A stretch of DNA of 64,000 nt from Pinibacter aurantiacus (GCF_019130065.1 NZ_JAHSPG010000003.1:124001-188000); one strand, 5' to 3'. Positions 1-10,740 are shown, numbered from the stretch's first letter. The notes: generated by a model from the letters alone, not told the origin. A program made the numbers and translations.

Positions 1-2403
1 AGACGAAAACTTGCCCATTCTTGCTACATTGAGGATCGACATTTTTGTCCATTCTTTCTGGTTGGTATATGCATCAGAAACTCTTTGCTGGCATTCCGCA
101 TAAGCACGAAAATCTTTCAAGACCAGGAAAGGATCGTAGTTGAGTAACGTATCAACAAAAGGCTGGAAAACACCAGTGTCGCCATGCGAGAAGACGCCTG
201 ACTGAATCATATCAATCGCTTGCTTTAAATCCTCGTCGCTATTGTAAATATCATATGGACGATAGCCGTTGCTTTTGGTTTCAGCCACTTCGGCGGCGTG
301 TAATCCAAACAGGAAGAAATTTTCCTCACCCACACATTCCATTATTTCTATGTTGGCTCCGTCGAAAGTGCCAATGGTAAGCGCTCCATTCATGGCGAAT
401 TTCATGTTGCCGGTGCCTGATGCTTCTTTACCTGCGGTAGAAATTTGTTCGGACAAATCTGCTGCTTTGTAAATATGTGCACCGTTCTTGACATTGAAAT
501 CGGGAAAGAAAACCACTTTGATCAACCCGTTTACATCCGGATCATTGTTGATCGTTTCGCCAACAGAGTTGATCAGTTTTATGATCAGCTTTGCCATAAC
601 ATATCCCGGCGCGGCTTTTCCACCAAAGATGAAAGTGCGTGGAGTAATACCATCTGTGCGTTTCTGTTTTATACGATTGTACAAATGTGCAATGTACAGG
701 ACATTCAAGTGTTGCCGTTTGTATTCATGAATGCGTTTCACCTGTATATCAAACAATGAATCAGGATTTACTTTCGTGCCAACAATTGCTTGTATCAAAT
801 GAGCGAGGTCGGTCTTGTTCTGCCTCTTTACATCATGCCATGCCTGCTGAAAAGTTGGATCATCTGCATATTGCTCCAGCTTCACAAGATCTGTTTCAAG
901 ATGATTTACCCAGCTCTCGCCAATATGGGTGGTGATAAGCGAAGTCAGTCGTGGATTGTATAACTTTATCCACCTTCTTGGTGTAACGCCGTTTGTAACG
1001 TTGAAGAAAATATCCGGCTCCAATTCATAAAAGTCATGCAACACATCCTGCTTCAATAGTTTTGTGTGCAAAGCAGAAACGCCGTTTATAGCATGGCTGC
1101 CAATAGTTGCCAAATGAGCCATGCGAACAGATTTGTTGCCTCGTTCATCAATAATCGACATGCGCCTTACCCTGTCCTCATCGCCGGGATATTTGTCTCT
1201 TATGGTCAAAAGAAAACGACTGTTGATCTCATAAATAATTTCAAGCAGTCTCGGCAGAACGTTTGCGAATAAAGGCAGCGACCACTTTTCAAGCGCCTCG
1301 GGCAGCAAAGTATGATTGGTATAAGCGAATGTTTTTTTAGTAATATCCCAGGCCTTCTCCCAACCCACCTGGTGCTCATCAATCAGCAAGCGCATCATTT
1401 CGGCAATAGCGATGGAAGGGTGTGTATCGTTTAGCTGAAACGTCATCGACTCTGGAAACTCATCGATACTGAGACCACGCAAATGCAGTATGTGAAACGC
1501 ATTTTGCAAAGAACATGAAACGAAAAAATATTGTTGAGAAAGTCGCAGTCTTTTGCCTTCGTCAGAAACATCATTTGGATACAGGACCTTCGATATGTTT
1601 TCAGAAAAAACTTTTTCATGCACTGCGCCATAGTAATCGCCTTTGTCAAACGCATGAAAATCGAAAGACTCTACCGCTTCTGATTTCCATAAACGAAGTA
1701 TGCCGGTTACGCCGTTTTTATAACCGGGCACCGGCGTATCATAGGCTATGCCTTTGATCTCAGATGCCGGTATCCATTTTACCCTATACTTGCCTTTGTC
1801 GTCTGTATAGCTTTCTGTGTGGCCGCCAAGTTTTACGGTATAGTTAAGTTCTGGCTTTACAATTTCCCATGGGTTGCCATTGCGCAGCCATTTGTCAGTA
1901 GCTTCTACCTGCCAGCCATCGCGGATGTATTGATCGAAAATGCCAAACTCGTAGCGTATGCCATAACCAACTGCCGGCACCTGCAAGGTAGCCAGAGAAT
2001 CGAGATAGCATGCCGCCAGCCTTCCCAGGCCGCCATTGCCTAGGCCCGGCTCCTCTTCTTGCTCCAAAACGTCATTCAGATTAATGCCGAGTTGCTCAAT
2101 TGCTTTCTTTGTTTCATTTTCTATGCCCAGGTTAATGAGTGCATTGCCAAGATGTGGGCCCATCAAAAACTCTGCTGAAAGGTATCCAACGATCTTGAGC
2201 GTTTTGTTTTGCATTTTTTCGGTATAGCTCACGAAGTTGCGCATCATTCGTTCGCGTGCCGCATAGGCCGTCGCCATGTACCAGTCGTGCAAGGTGGCGA
2301 TCCGGGGAGACTTGCCCAGGTTAAAACAAAGATGCTCGAGTATAGAATCTTTTATTTCCTCCGTTTTGTTGATGCTTTCATTTTGTACCAGCGTGTTGGA
2401 CAT
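1..2403 (-). CDS. glgP: Glycogen/starch phosphorylase, C-terminus cut by window edge
   Basis: Releases glucose-1-phosphate from alpha-1,4-glucans in the cytoplasm using pyridoxal phosphate. The reading frame is open from an ATG at 2401-2403 (N-terminus MSNTLVQNESINKTEEI) for 801 codons down to base 1 without a stop. The PLP-site signature KEASGTGNMKFAMNGALT is encoded at about 380-440 and is followed by IGTFDGANIE. The last visible residues (SILNVARMGKFSS) match the usual near-C-terminal segment of the family, so only some tens of residues are missing. It is divergent from the SusC gene, and the 424-base gap between them holds a hairpin repeat. The family assignment is very secure; the physiological glucan (glycogen or imported maltodextrin) cannot be told from the window. 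Confidence 0.97.
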   Translation of the reverse strand, partial: MSNTLVQNESINKTEEIKDSILEHLCFNLGKSPRIATLHDWYMATAYAARERMMRNFVSYTEKMQNKTLKIVGYLSAEFLMGPHLGNALINLGIENETKKAIEQLGINLNDVLEQEEEPGLGNGGLGRLAACYLDSLATLQVPAVGYGIRYEFGIFDQYIRDGWQVEATDKWLRNGNPWEIVKPELNYTVKLGGHTESYTDDKGKYRVKWIPASEIKGIAYDTPVPGYKNGVTGILRLWKSEAVESFDFHAFDKGDYYGAVHEKVFSENISKVLYPNDVSDEGKRLRLSQQYFFVSCSLQNAFHILHLRGLSIDEFPESMTFQLNDTHPSIAIAEMMRLLIDEHQVGWEKAWDITKKTFAYTNHTLLPEALEKWSLPLFANVLPRLLEIIYEINSRFLLTIRDKYPGDEDRVRRMSIIDERGNKSVRMAHLATIGSHAINGVSALHTKLLKQDVLHDFYELEPDIFFNVTNGVTPRRWIKLYNPRLTSLITTHIGESWVNHLETDLVKLEQYADDPTFQQAWHDVKRQNKTDLAHLIQAIVGTKVNPDSLFDIQVKRIHEYKRQHLNVLYIAHLYNRIKQKRTDGITPRTFIFGGKAAPGYVMAKLIIKLINSVGETINNDPDVNGLIKVVFFPDFNVKNGAHIYKAADLSEQISTAGKEASGTGNMKFAMNGALTIGTFDGANIEIMECVGEENFFLFGLHAAEVAETKSNGYRPYDIYNSDEDLKQAIDMIQSGVFSHGDTGVFQPFVDTLLNYDPFLVLKDFRAYAECQQRVSDAYTNQKEWTKMSILNVARMGKFSS

Positions 2404-2412
2404 ACTTAATTA

Positions 2413-2606
2413 ATTGAGAGTTGAGAATTGAGAGTTGAGAATTGATTTTTACAAATACCGGTTATATAAACAAGCGAGCCGCTCTAAAGTTTTTAGGTGA
2501 GAGTTTAGAATTGATAGTTATTAGTTACTAGTTGTTGGCCACTATTCCCAAATAGCCATAATTGAAACCTAACAACTCTCAATTCTCAACTCTCAACTCT
2601 CAACTT
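2413..2606. repeat. Intergenic inverted repeat of GAGAGTTGA type
   Basis: The left arm (about 2413-2445) alternates GAGAGTTGA and GAATTGA. The right arm (about 2571-2606) is its complement, with 22 bases pairing perfectly. The loop (about 125 bases) holds further degenerate AGTTATTAGTTACTAGTTG-like sequence. The same motif family recurs at 22604-22819. The rest of the gap (2607-2827) is AT-rich and probably carries the SusC promoter, but I could not fix a convincing -33/-7 pair. Confidence 0.8.
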
Positions 2607-2827
2607 CAGGACCCGCAACTATCAACTAACAACCAACAACTTCCTACATTTCAGCGCAAAATGAGTTAAGAAAGTATCACTATAGCCACCCGAAACTTTC
2701 TTTTGAAACTTTAATGGAACACAAGGACTTGCCGAAAAAACTTGTCAGAAAAACATATATAAGTGATAAAAAAGTATTCTAACTTATTACAAAATGCTAT
2801 CTATTTTTACCAAAACAACTTGCCGTT

Positions 2828-5800
2828 ATGACAAAATTGACCAAGCTAGTCCTAGTCTTGTTCTTTGCGTTTGCCCTATGCCATATCTCGTGGGCACAAA
2901 GCAGAACAATCTCAGGTACAGTAAGCGACAACAATGGTAACCCACTCTCCCGCGCTACGGTTGCCGTAAAAAACTCCAAAGTAGTTACACTAACAGATGC
3001 AGATGGAAAATTCTCACTCAAAGTGCCTGATGGCGCTACCACAATTGTAGTGAGTAACGTGGGTACTTCCACCAAAGAAATTGCCATCGGCACAGATAAC
3101 GTTTTTGCGGTGGTATTACAATCTTCGAGGACCCAGTTGAGTGACATTGTGGTAGTAGGTTACGGTTCACTTAAAAGAGCGAATCTCTCGACTGCTCAAA
3201 CCTCTATAAACTCCAAGGCCATTGAGAAAACGGTGAACACCACCATCGAACAAGCGCTGCAAGGTCGTGCGGCTGGTGTGTACGTTACACAAAACTCAGG
3301 TCAGCCCGGCGGCGCCATGTCTGTTAACATCAGAGGGGTGAGTACCATCAACGGTACATCACAACCGCTTTATGTTATTGATGGTGTTCAATCTCAACCG
3401 GACAACGTTAACAATACCAACCCTAACGCAACTTCTTCAAGTCCGCTTTCCGGCTTGAACCCTGCAGATGTAGATGACATCCAGATCCTGCAAGGACCTT
3501 CGGCCACTGCCATTTACGGGTCTAGAGCTACAAACGGGGTAGTGATCATTACTACCAAACGTGGTAGAGCGGGTGACTTCAAAGTCAACTATGGCTATCA
3601 ATACGGTTTACAAACACCACCCGACAACCTTCCTGTAATGAACTTGTCCCAGTACGCAAGCATGGTAAAGCAATATCACAACATTGCAGGCGGCACCACT
3701 CCGGGTGAGTTTTTAGATTCATCTCTATTGGGCCCAGGGACAGACTGGCAGGCAGAATTGTTTAACAACGCTGCCATGAATAAACATCAGTTAAGCCTTA
3801 GCGGTGGTAGCGGTAATACTACTTACTATCTTTCCGGCGAGTACCTGGATCAACGAGGTGTTGCTGCCGGTTCAGGTTTTAAAAGATACGGAACAAGGTT
3901 AAACCTGGACAACAAACCAAGAACCTGGCTCAATATTGGCGCCAATCTTGCCTTTAACCAAACAGACGAAAACCTTGTTACCACCAACTATGGCGATGCA
4001 CAAAGCCCGCTTATTGCAAATGCATTAAGATTAACGCCACAAATTCCTGTCACCAACTTTGATGGCTCCTGGGGCGGAAGCGATCCGGTAAATGGCGCTA
4101 ACCAATACGCTCCTATCAACCCAATTGCCTTAGCTGATCTTATTACCAACACGAACACCAGGAGACAATTGACAGGTGGCCTCAATGTAGGCATTACGCT
4201 TACAAAGGGACTTACATTCAGATCTTCATTGAATGCTTCATATGGTAATGGCTTTTCCACCTACTATGTACCCACTTATCAAATTGATCAGTGGCACTAC
4301 AACGCCATCGCTTCCTTATCTTCCGGTACATCCACAAACTCCTACTGGAACTGGAACCAACAACTGGAGTATATAAAACAAATTGGCAAACACAATATTA
4401 CTGTGATGGGTACTCACGAGTCACAGGAATCAAAATGGCAGAATCTGACTGCCGGCAGAACAGGTTTCCTTACCAATGACATTTTTGATGTTAAAGCCGG
4501 CGACCCGCTTACAGCTACAAATGACGGTGGCAGGGGCTCATGGGCAATGGAGTCATACCTTGCGAGAATTGCCTATAACTATGATAACCGCTACATATTG
4601 CAGGCAACATACAGAACGGATGGTTCTCCATATTTTGGGCCTGAGAACAGATGGGCCAAGTTCCCTTCTGTGTCCGCTGCATGGAGAGTGAGCCAGGAAA
4701 AATTCTTTGATGTTCCGTGGATCAGCGAATTGAAACTGAGATATGAAACGGGTTTAACAGGTAACCAGGGTTATGGTTCCGGCATTTATGCAGGCATGGC
4801 TACAGGTGCAACCCCATGGGGAACCGGCTTTCTTTCTTCTATCATGAAAAACCCGACTTTGCAATGGGAAGAGACCAACACCAACAACTATGGCATCAAC
4901 CTGGGCTTTCTTCATAACAGGATTACGCTTGATGCAAACTACTATGAAAGAACTACCGGCAATATGATATTTACAGGAATCGTTCCGTGGTACCAGGGAG
5001 CCAACGGTAGCCCGGGAGCTGTACAGGCGCCATTTGTAAACGCCGGTGACATGCGCACCAAAGGCTGGGATTTCACTATCAACGCTTCCATTATTGATAA
5101 CAAGGATTTTAAATGGGATGCCAACCTGAACATTTCGCATTTCAAAAGCACTGTGAAATCACTAAACAATGGCCAGACAGCTGTTGACAGGGTTAGCTGG
5201 TGGATGAATACATGGACACAGCGTGCAGCGGTTGACCAACAACCCTGGTTGTTCAGAGGATATATTGAAGATGGTTTGTTCCAGTCAATTGCAGACATTA
5301 ACAAAAGTCCTGTACCGGTTGATAACGGTGGCAACAGAATACAGGCAGATCCCAACACAGGCCTGTGGGTAGGGGATGTAAAATACAAGGACCTTAATGG
5401 TGATGGTAAAATTACCGTTGACGACATGACCAACATTGGTAACCCATGGCCTAAACTTATGGGTGGTCTTACCAACACCTTTAGTTATAAAGGATTTGAG
5501 CTTAGCATGCTGATCATGGGAACTTATGGTAACCAGATCTATAACTACATCGCTTATGAAGCAAGCAATCCTAACAATATCAATCTTAGCAGAAACCTGC
5601 TCGTAAAAGCAATGGAATATGCGAAGGTTGACAACACTGACCTTAGCAATCCTAAACTATCTAACCCAGGCACAGATGTTCCGCGCATTACCAATAACCA
5701 AATTGCCAGCCAGAACAACTATTCTAAGAACACATCAAGATTTGTGGAAGATGGTTCTTACCTGAGATTGAAGAACATTTCTCTTACGTATGATGTTCCC

Positions 5801-6016
5801 GCAAAATGGTTGGGTTATACAAAAGTGATCAAGGGCTTCCGCGCAACAGTGGGCGTTCAAAACGTTTTCACCATAACACATTACAAAGGATACGATCCTG
5901 AGATTGGCTCCTATGTGGGCACAGGCACAGACCGTTTAAACCAGGCGATCGGCATTGACTTTGGCCGTTTCCCGCTAACAAGAATGTATAACGCAGCTAT
6001 CAGTGTAAACTTTTAA
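2828..6016 (+). CDS. SusC/RagA-type TonB-dependent outer-membrane transporter
   Basis: Outer-membrane, TonB-driven importer for oligosaccharides; it works under a SusD lid. Residues 1-23 are a signal peptide ending in SWAQ. Residues 27-105 form a carboxypeptidase-regulatory-like beta domain, and the plug follows from about 105 (DIVVVGYGSLKRANLS, then LQGRAAGVYV and LYVIDGV). The rest is a beta-barrel ending in phenylalanine. A Ca-binding-like loop DLNGDGKITVDD lies near 855, as is common in Bacteroidota SusC. At 1062 residues it is of normal family length. SusD follows after 12 bases, and two glycan-binding lipoproteins come next, so these four genes form one unit. The substrate is inferred as beta-mannan-type from the downstream GH130 gene, not from this protein. 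Confidence 0.96.
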   Translation: MTKLTKLVLVLFFAFALCHISWAQSRTISGTVSDNNGNPLSRATVAVKNSKVVTLTDADGKFSLKVPDGATTIVVSNVGTSTKEIAIGTDNVFAVVLQSSRTQLSDIVVVGYGSLKRANLSTAQTSINSKAIEKTVNTTIEQALQGRAAGVYVTQNSGQPGGAMSVNIRGVSTINGTSQPLYVIDGVQSQPDNVNNTNPNATSSSPLSGLNPADVDDIQILQGPSATAIYGSRATNGVVIITTKRGRAGDFKVNYGYQYGLQTPPDNLPVMNLSQYASMVKQYHNIAGGTTPGEFLDSSLLGPGTDWQAELFNNAAMNKHQLSLSGGSGNTTYYLSGEYLDQRGVAAGSGFKRYGTRLNLDNKPRTWLNIGANLAFNQTDENLVTTNYGDAQSPLIANALRLTPQIPVTNFDGSWGGSDPVNGANQYAPINPIALADLITNTNTRRQLTGGLNVGITLTKGLTFRSSLNASYGNGFSTYYVPTYQIDQWHYNAIASLSSGTSTNSYWNWNQQLEYIKQIGKHNITVMGTHESQESKWQNLTAGRTGFLTNDIFDVKAGDPLTATNDGGRGSWAMESYLARIAYNYDNRYILQATYRTDGSPYFGPENRWAKFPSVSAAWRVSQEKFFDVPWISELKLRYETGLTGNQGYGSGIYAGMATGATPWGTGFLSSIMKNPTLQWEETNTNNYGINLGFLHNRITLDANYYERTTGNMIFTGIVPWYQGANGSPGAVQAPFVNAGDMRTKGWDFTINASIIDNKDFKWDANLNISHFKSTVKSLNNGQTAVDRVSWWMNTWTQRAAVDQQPWLFRGYIEDGLFQSIADINKSPVPVDNGGNRIQADPNTGLWVGDVKYKDLNGDGKITVDDMTNIGNPWPKLMGGLTNTFSYKGFELSMLIMGTYGNQIYNYIAYEASNPNNINLSRNLLVKAMEYAKVDNTDLSNPKLSNPGTDVPRITNNQIASQNNYSKNTSRFVEDGSYLRLKNISLTYDVPAKWLGYTKVIKGFRATVGVQNVFTITHYKGYDPEIGSYVGTGTDRLNQAIGIDFGRFPLTRMYNAAISVNF

Positions 6017-6028
6017 ACTACTTGTAAA

Positions 6029-7714
6029 ATGAAAATCATCAGATATAAAAATTATCTCGGCACATTGATACTTGCTATTGCAGCATTATCAAGTTGCAAA
6101 AAAAGCTTTCTCGACAGGCCGCCCGAGGACGCAGTTTCAGACGTGAACTTCTATCAAACCGACGACCAGGTAGCCGCTGCAACCAGCCTGCTGTACAGCC
6201 AGGTTTGGTTTGACTATAATGACAAGGCAATGTATAACCTCGGCGATTTTCGTGGCGGTTCTGCATTTTCTGCCTGGAACGACAGAGGCAATGTAATGTT
6301 CAACACTACGGGAGATAACGGAGAAAACAGTGCATCATGGAGAGCTTTTTACGTTGTTGTGGCGCAGGCAAATCTTACCATGAACAACATTAACACCATT
6401 GCAGGTCCCAAGGTAACGGCGGGCGCAAAAAAGATCGCTATTGCAGAAGCAAGATTTATGAGGTCGCTGGCCTATCGCTTTCTTGTAATGAACTGGGGCG
6501 CAGTGCCGATTATTGAAAACAATACGAAACAACTTTTCGACACTTCAATCAGACGTGCAACAGTACCAAGTGTATGGCGCTTTATTACCAGCGAAATGCG
6601 TGCGGCAGCGGCAGATTTACCTTTAGCTGCATCTGAACCGGGAAGATTAACAAAATGGTCTGCAGAAGGAATGCTGGCGCGTTTCTATTTAACAAGAGCG
6701 GGTGTTGAAAGCACCGGCGGCAGCAGAAACCAACAATTCCTTGATAGCGCCAAATACTATGCAGCTGATGTTATAGAGCATAGCGGCAAAAAATTATTGG
6801 ATAGTTATGACAACCTTTTTAAATATCCATACGACAACAACAATGAATCATTGTTTGAGCTGGAATGGGTTTTCTCAGGATCAAGTGTGTGGGGAACTGC
6901 CAATAGTATGCCTGAGTACCTCGCTTACAGCCCTGACATTTCATTTGGCGGATGGGGCGGAGATAAAGGCGCCACATGGTGGCTGTTGAGCCAGTACGAT
7001 GGATTTGCACTTCAGCCGGATGGCACACTAAAAGGAAGAACAGTGGACCAACGCTTGCACGCAACCTTTATGTTACCGGGGTTCTCCTATCCTGAAATAA
7101 CGAAGATGACCGATAAAACAAAACTGATATTTCCTTTCACCGGTACAGACAATAATTTCCTTTCTGTAAAAAAATATGTGATCGGCTCTCCTATAGATCT
7201 TGCCGGCATTGCATCTCAGCAGCACTATCCTAACGACACCTATATGATGCGTTTGGCAGAACTATACCTGATATATGCTGAAGCAACGATTGGCAATGGA
7301 GCTTCCACCTCCGATGCAACAGCTATCGCATACTTTAATGCAGTACATCAAAGAGCAGGTTTACCACAATATGTAGTTGGTGGCAATAACGGCAGTGGCC
7401 CGCTTACACTTGAAAAAGTTTGGTCAGAAAGATTTAAAGAGTTTGCTATGGAAGGCATGGCATGGTACGACATCGTGAGCCTGCATTATTGGAATCCGCA
7501 AAAAGCATACGACATGCTGAATGCGCAGGACAGAGGTTTATTCTTTGCAAAACCGGACCAAATGCCTAACCCAACATTATGGACATTCAACAAAACCTCA
7601 TGGTTCAATGAAAGGCAAGTGGTTGCCAGCGACGGTAACTTTTTGCTTCCTATTCCAAATGCAGAACTGGCGCAGGCACCTAATTTGAAAGAACCACCGG
7701 TTGATTATAAATAA
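6029..7714 (+). CDS. SusD/RagB-type starch-binding-like lipoprotein
   Basis: Surface lipoprotein that caps the partner SusC barrel and captures glycan. The signal peptide ends in a lipobox, ALSSC, with lipidated Cys23, followed by KKSFLDRPPEDAVSD, the standard SusD N-terminus. The TPR-like helical scaffold (for example IAEARFMRSLAYRFLVMNWG) and the C-terminal segment with a WYDIVSLHYW stretch and a final LPIPNAEL are typical. The length of 561 residues is normal. It starts 12 bases after the SusC stop, so the two are translationally linked in the usual order. No truncation is visible. The family is certain; the ligand is only inferred from context. Confidence 0.96.
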   Translation: MKIIRYKNYLGTLILAIAALSSCKKSFLDRPPEDAVSDVNFYQTDDQVAAATSLLYSQVWFDYNDKAMYNLGDFRGGSAFSAWNDRGNVMFNTTGDNGENSASWRAFYVVVAQANLTMNNINTIAGPKVTAGAKKIAIAEARFMRSLAYRFLVMNWGAVPIIENNTKQLFDTSIRRATVPSVWRFITSEMRAAAADLPLAASEPGRLTKWSAEGMLARFYLTRAGVESTGGSRNQQFLDSAKYYAADVIEHSGKKLLDSYDNLFKYPYDNNNESLFELEWVFSGSSVWGTANSMPEYLAYSPDISFGGWGGDKGATWWLLSQYDGFALQPDGTLKGRTVDQRLHATFMLPGFSYPEITKMTDKTKLIFPFTGTDNNFLSVKKYVIGSPIDLAGIASQQHYPNDTYMMRLAELYLIYAEATIGNGASTSDATAIAYFNAVHQRAGLPQYVVGGNNGSGPLTLEKVWSERFKEFAMEGMAWYDIVSLHYWNPQKAYDMLNAQDRGLFFAKPDQMPNPTLWTFNKTSWFNERQVVASDGNFLLPIPNAELAQAPNLKEPPVDYK

Positions 7715-7757
7715 GCGTTCCTGCGAAACAATTTTTTGAAAAGAAATAACTACTTCA

Positions 7758-8897
7758 ATGAAATCGACACATAAAATATTATTCACTCTGTTGGTGTTTA
7801 TTACTGCAGCAAGCATGATCCCGTCCTGCAAGAAAGATTCCTCAGGACCTAATCCCATAATAAACTACATAAGAGTAACGAGCCCACAGTCTTCAGATTC
7901 CTTGCTGGTGAGTGCCAACCAGGGACAACTGATTGCCATTGTAGGTACAAACCTGGGAGGAGCAAAAGAAATTTGGTTCAACAATCTGCAGTCAAGGTTA
8001 ACACCTACATACATCAGCAGCACATCCATTCTCGTTTCTGTTCCAAGTCAAATCCCCGATTCGATAACCAATACGCTTACAATCATTTTTTCAAATGGTT
8101 ATAAACTAACACATCCCTTCACGGTAGATATCAGTAAGCCAGCTCTTAACAGTATGGTTTGCGAATTTGTGAACGCGGGAGATGTAGCTACTATTATCGG
8201 CAACTATTTCTATGCCCCATTAACTGTAACATTTACAGGTGGCGCTACCGCAGAAATAGTTTCCGTAGAAGATGGCGTATTGAAATTTAAGGTGCCTGCA
8301 GCTGCACAACCGGGACCGATAAAAGTTAAAAGCAACTTTGGAGAAACAGAATCTGATTTCTGGTTCCGCGATCCAAGAAACCAATTCATCAACAGCGATC
8401 CATATGAAGGATGGCACGATGGAAGCCTTGTGGTAAGCAACCCCGGCCCTAACGATCCTCCTTTAATCAGCGGCAACTACATTCGCGTTAAGAAAACCCT
8501 GGGTGACTGGCCTTACGCTGAAATTGCAGATGGTCCTGCTTCTTCAATGCCATCGCATAGCAAGAAAATTCCTGACGATGCTATACTGCACCCTGAAAAG
8601 TACAACCTGAAGTTTGAGATAAACACCCTCAAGCCATACAACAATAACATGATAAGGATCAACGCCGGAACATCGGTACAAGACAACAACAACTACCAGT
8701 GGGCGCCACCTTATGATACTAAAGGACAATGGCAGACAGTAGTGATCCCATACGAAGAAGTGTTTAACAGCTATACCGTAAAGCCTGTCGTAAATCCAGA
8801 TGGTTATTGGACAATGTTGCTTATACATGGAGCTGGTACACTGGATGCTGACATCTGTTTTGACAGCTTTAGAATTGTTCCAAAATCTAATAAGTAA
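7758..8897 (+). CDS. Surface glycan-binding lipoprotein with IPT/TIG domains
   Basis: Third gene of the SusC/D unit, in the place where Bacteroidota loci carry SusE/SGBP-B-like proteins. The lipobox MIPSC gives lipid-Cys24. Residues about 35-205 hold two immunoglobulin-like IPT/TIG modules (one with VGTNLGGAKEIWF, the next with NAGDVATIIGNYF). The C-terminal half (about 205-379, starting WFRDPRNQFINSDPYEGWHD) resembles the glycan-binding C-terminal domain of SGBP-B-type proteins, with many exposed Trp/Tyr residues. The inferred role is to hold polysaccharide at the cell surface for the SusCD transporter. The gene begins 43 bases after SusD. Assignment to the glycan-binding class is firm; ligand specificity is not known. 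Confidence 0.88.
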   Translation: MKSTHKILFTLLVFITAASMIPSCKKDSSGPNPIINYIRVTSPQSSDSLLVSANQGQLIAIVGTNLGGAKEIWFNNLQSRLTPTYISSTSILVSVPSQIPDSITNTLTIIFSNGYKLTHPFTVDISKPALNSMVCEFVNAGDVATIIGNYFYAPLTVTFTGGATAEIVSVEDGVLKFKVPAAAQPGPIKVKSNFGETESDFWFRDPRNQFINSDPYEGWHDGSLVVSNPGPNDPPLISGNYIRVKKTLGDWPYAEIADGPASSMPSHSKKIPDDAILHPEKYNLKFEINTLKPYNNNMIRINAGTSVQDNNNYQWAPPYDTKGQWQTVVIPYEEVFNSYTVKPVVNPDGYWTMLLIHGAGTLDADICFDSFRIVPKSNK

Positions 8898-8929
8898 AAA
8901 TTATTGCTTCAATCATAACATTATTTAGA

Positions 8930-10723
8930 ATGAAAATAAATTATATCGTGCGCTTGTTGCTACTAACGGTCATCATAGCACCGTTGTGCTTCATAGCATG
9001 TAAAAAAGACTCCGCTCCTGCAAACGATGGAATGACGCAATTGCTAAGCTTCGGACCCACAGGCGCGAACCCCGGCGACACCATCCGTTTCTTTGGTAAC
9101 AATCTTGAAAAGGTTACTGAGATCGATTTTGAAAACGCTAAAGTTGCCAGCAACAAATTTGTTCGCCAGAGCTCAACAGAAATTTACGTAGTGGTGCCCG
9201 TGGAAACAGAGAAAGGTTACGTTACATTGAAATCGTCCACAGGCGATGTAAAATCTAAAACAGAATTCAACATTGGCATCGCAACAACTGTAACATCTAT
9301 AACGTCAACTGCACGCCCCGGAGAGAACGTTACCATTAAGGGTAATTATCTTAACTGGGTTACAGCAGTAACCTTCACCGATGGCAAAGTTGCCACTCAG
9401 TTCGTGAGCCAAAGTCTTAATGAGCTGGTTGTAAAAGTTCCGGATGATGCACAAACAGGAACACTTGTACTGGCTTATGGCGGTACCGATTCAAGTTTTG
9501 TAGAAACCAAAGACACATTGCACGTAACACTTCCAATGGCTACAGGATTTGCTCCAAACCCAATTAAGCACCAGAGCAATGTAACGATAAAGGGAACAGA
9601 TCTTGACTTAACGAAGAAAGTTTATTTTAATGGTGTTCCAAATGCGATAACAAATTTTGTAAGCAAAACTGCAACAGAACTTGTAGTAAAGGTTCCGGAT
9701 TCTACAGAAACAGGCAAGGTGATGTTAGAAGCTGCTTCGGGAGTTAAATCGACTTCCCAGGTGGATCTACAGATAATCTTACCTGTAGTAACAGCTCTGG
9801 CACCCAATCCTATTAAGCATCAAACCAACCTTACTATTACCGGGACAAATCTTGACCTAACTAAAAAAGTTTACTTTACCGGGGCCCCAGATGCGATTAC
9901 AACATTCGTAAGCCAGTCAGCAACGCAACTTGTAGTAAAAGTTCCGGCCGGCGCACAGGATGGAAAAATTACGTTGGAGGCAGGAAGTGTAAAATCATCA
10001 TCTTCTATGGATCTTAAACTTGTATGGCCTGTAGCAACAAGTTTGTCGCCGAACCCTATTGACCCCGAAACAGATCTTACCATTACAGGAACAAACCTTG
10101 ATCTTGTAACTGCTGTCGCGATTCAAAACGCAGATCCTGTCAAAACATTTGTCAGCCAGACTGCTACACAAATTGTTCTCAAGGTACCCAAAGGCGTTGC
10201 TGAAGGAAAAGTGACCATGAGTGTCCTCAACTCTACAGTCACAGTACTCAGCAATGACGTGTTAAAAATAAACGGTGCAGTTCCGCCTCCTGTTGTTGCA
10301 TTTCCTTTTTATAGTGATGCAGTAACCAGTAACTGGAACGGATGGACCGGCGGCGGCTGGGGCGGCACAGCAAACTATGGTAACACAAACCCGGTGAGAG
10401 TTGGAGATAAATCTGTAAGAATTGATTACTCCGGCGGTTATGGAGCACCGATGCAACTTGGCGGTGCCAGCGTTACGATTGCTCCTTATACTACTTTCAA
10501 AATTTCCCTGTACGGAGGTCCGGGATCAAATGGCTTGAAGGTTAACATCGGAATAAATAATAAGGATTCTTATACCATCAATCTTGTAGAAGGCAAGTGG
10601 ACAGACTATCAAATCCCTATTTCCCAGTTAACAACTGATGCCGTAATAACAGACCTTATCTTAAAAGAGTATAATGGCTCAGGAGGTTTTACGGTATATG
10701 TTGACGCCATGGGACTTAACTAG
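8930..10723 (+). CDS. Lipoprotein with five IPT/TIG repeats and a C-terminal carbohydrate-binding-like domain
   Basis: The lipobox FIAC gives lipid-Cys24. Five IPT/TIG beta-sandwich repeats of about 80 residues follow. Repeats 3 to 5 are very alike (NPIKHQSNVTIKGTDLDLTK, NPIKHQTNLTITGTNLDLTK, NPIDPETDLTITGTNLDLV), which suggests recent internal duplication. The last about 140 residues (from FPFYSDAVTSNWNGWTGGGW) look like a jelly-roll module rich in Trp and Gly, of the kind that binds polysaccharide. The protein probably forms a long stalk displaying this domain beyond the capsule. It is the last gene of the SusC/D cluster, 32 bases after its neighbour. The binding function is inferred from domain type and position. 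Confidence 0.85.
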   Translation: MKINYIVRLLLLTVIIAPLCFIACKKDSAPANDGMTQLLSFGPTGANPGDTIRFFGNNLEKVTEIDFENAKVASNKFVRQSSTEIYVVVPVETEKGYVTLKSSTGDVKSKTEFNIGIATTVTSITSTARPGENVTIKGNYLNWVTAVTFTDGKVATQFVSQSLNELVVKVPDDAQTGTLVLAYGGTDSSFVETKDTLHVTLPMATGFAPNPIKHQSNVTIKGTDLDLTKKVYFNGVPNAITNFVSKTATELVVKVPDSTETGKVMLEAASGVKSTSQVDLQIILPVVTALAPNPIKHQTNLTITGTNLDLTKKVYFTGAPDAITTFVSQSATQLVVKVPAGAQDGKITLEAGSVKSSSSMDLKLVWPVATSLSPNPIDPETDLTITGTNLDLVTAVAIQNADPVKTFVSQTATQIVLKVPKGVAEGKVTMSVLNSTVTVLSNDVLKINGAVPPPVVAFPFYSDAVTSNWNGWTGGGWGGTANYGNTNPVRVGDKSVRIDYSGGYGAPMQLGGASVTIAPYTTFKISLYGGPGSNGLKVNIGINNKDSYTINLVEGKWTDYQIPISQLTTDAVITDLILKEYNGSGGFTVYVDAMGLN

Positions 10724-10740
10724 TATGTAAACGACAAAGC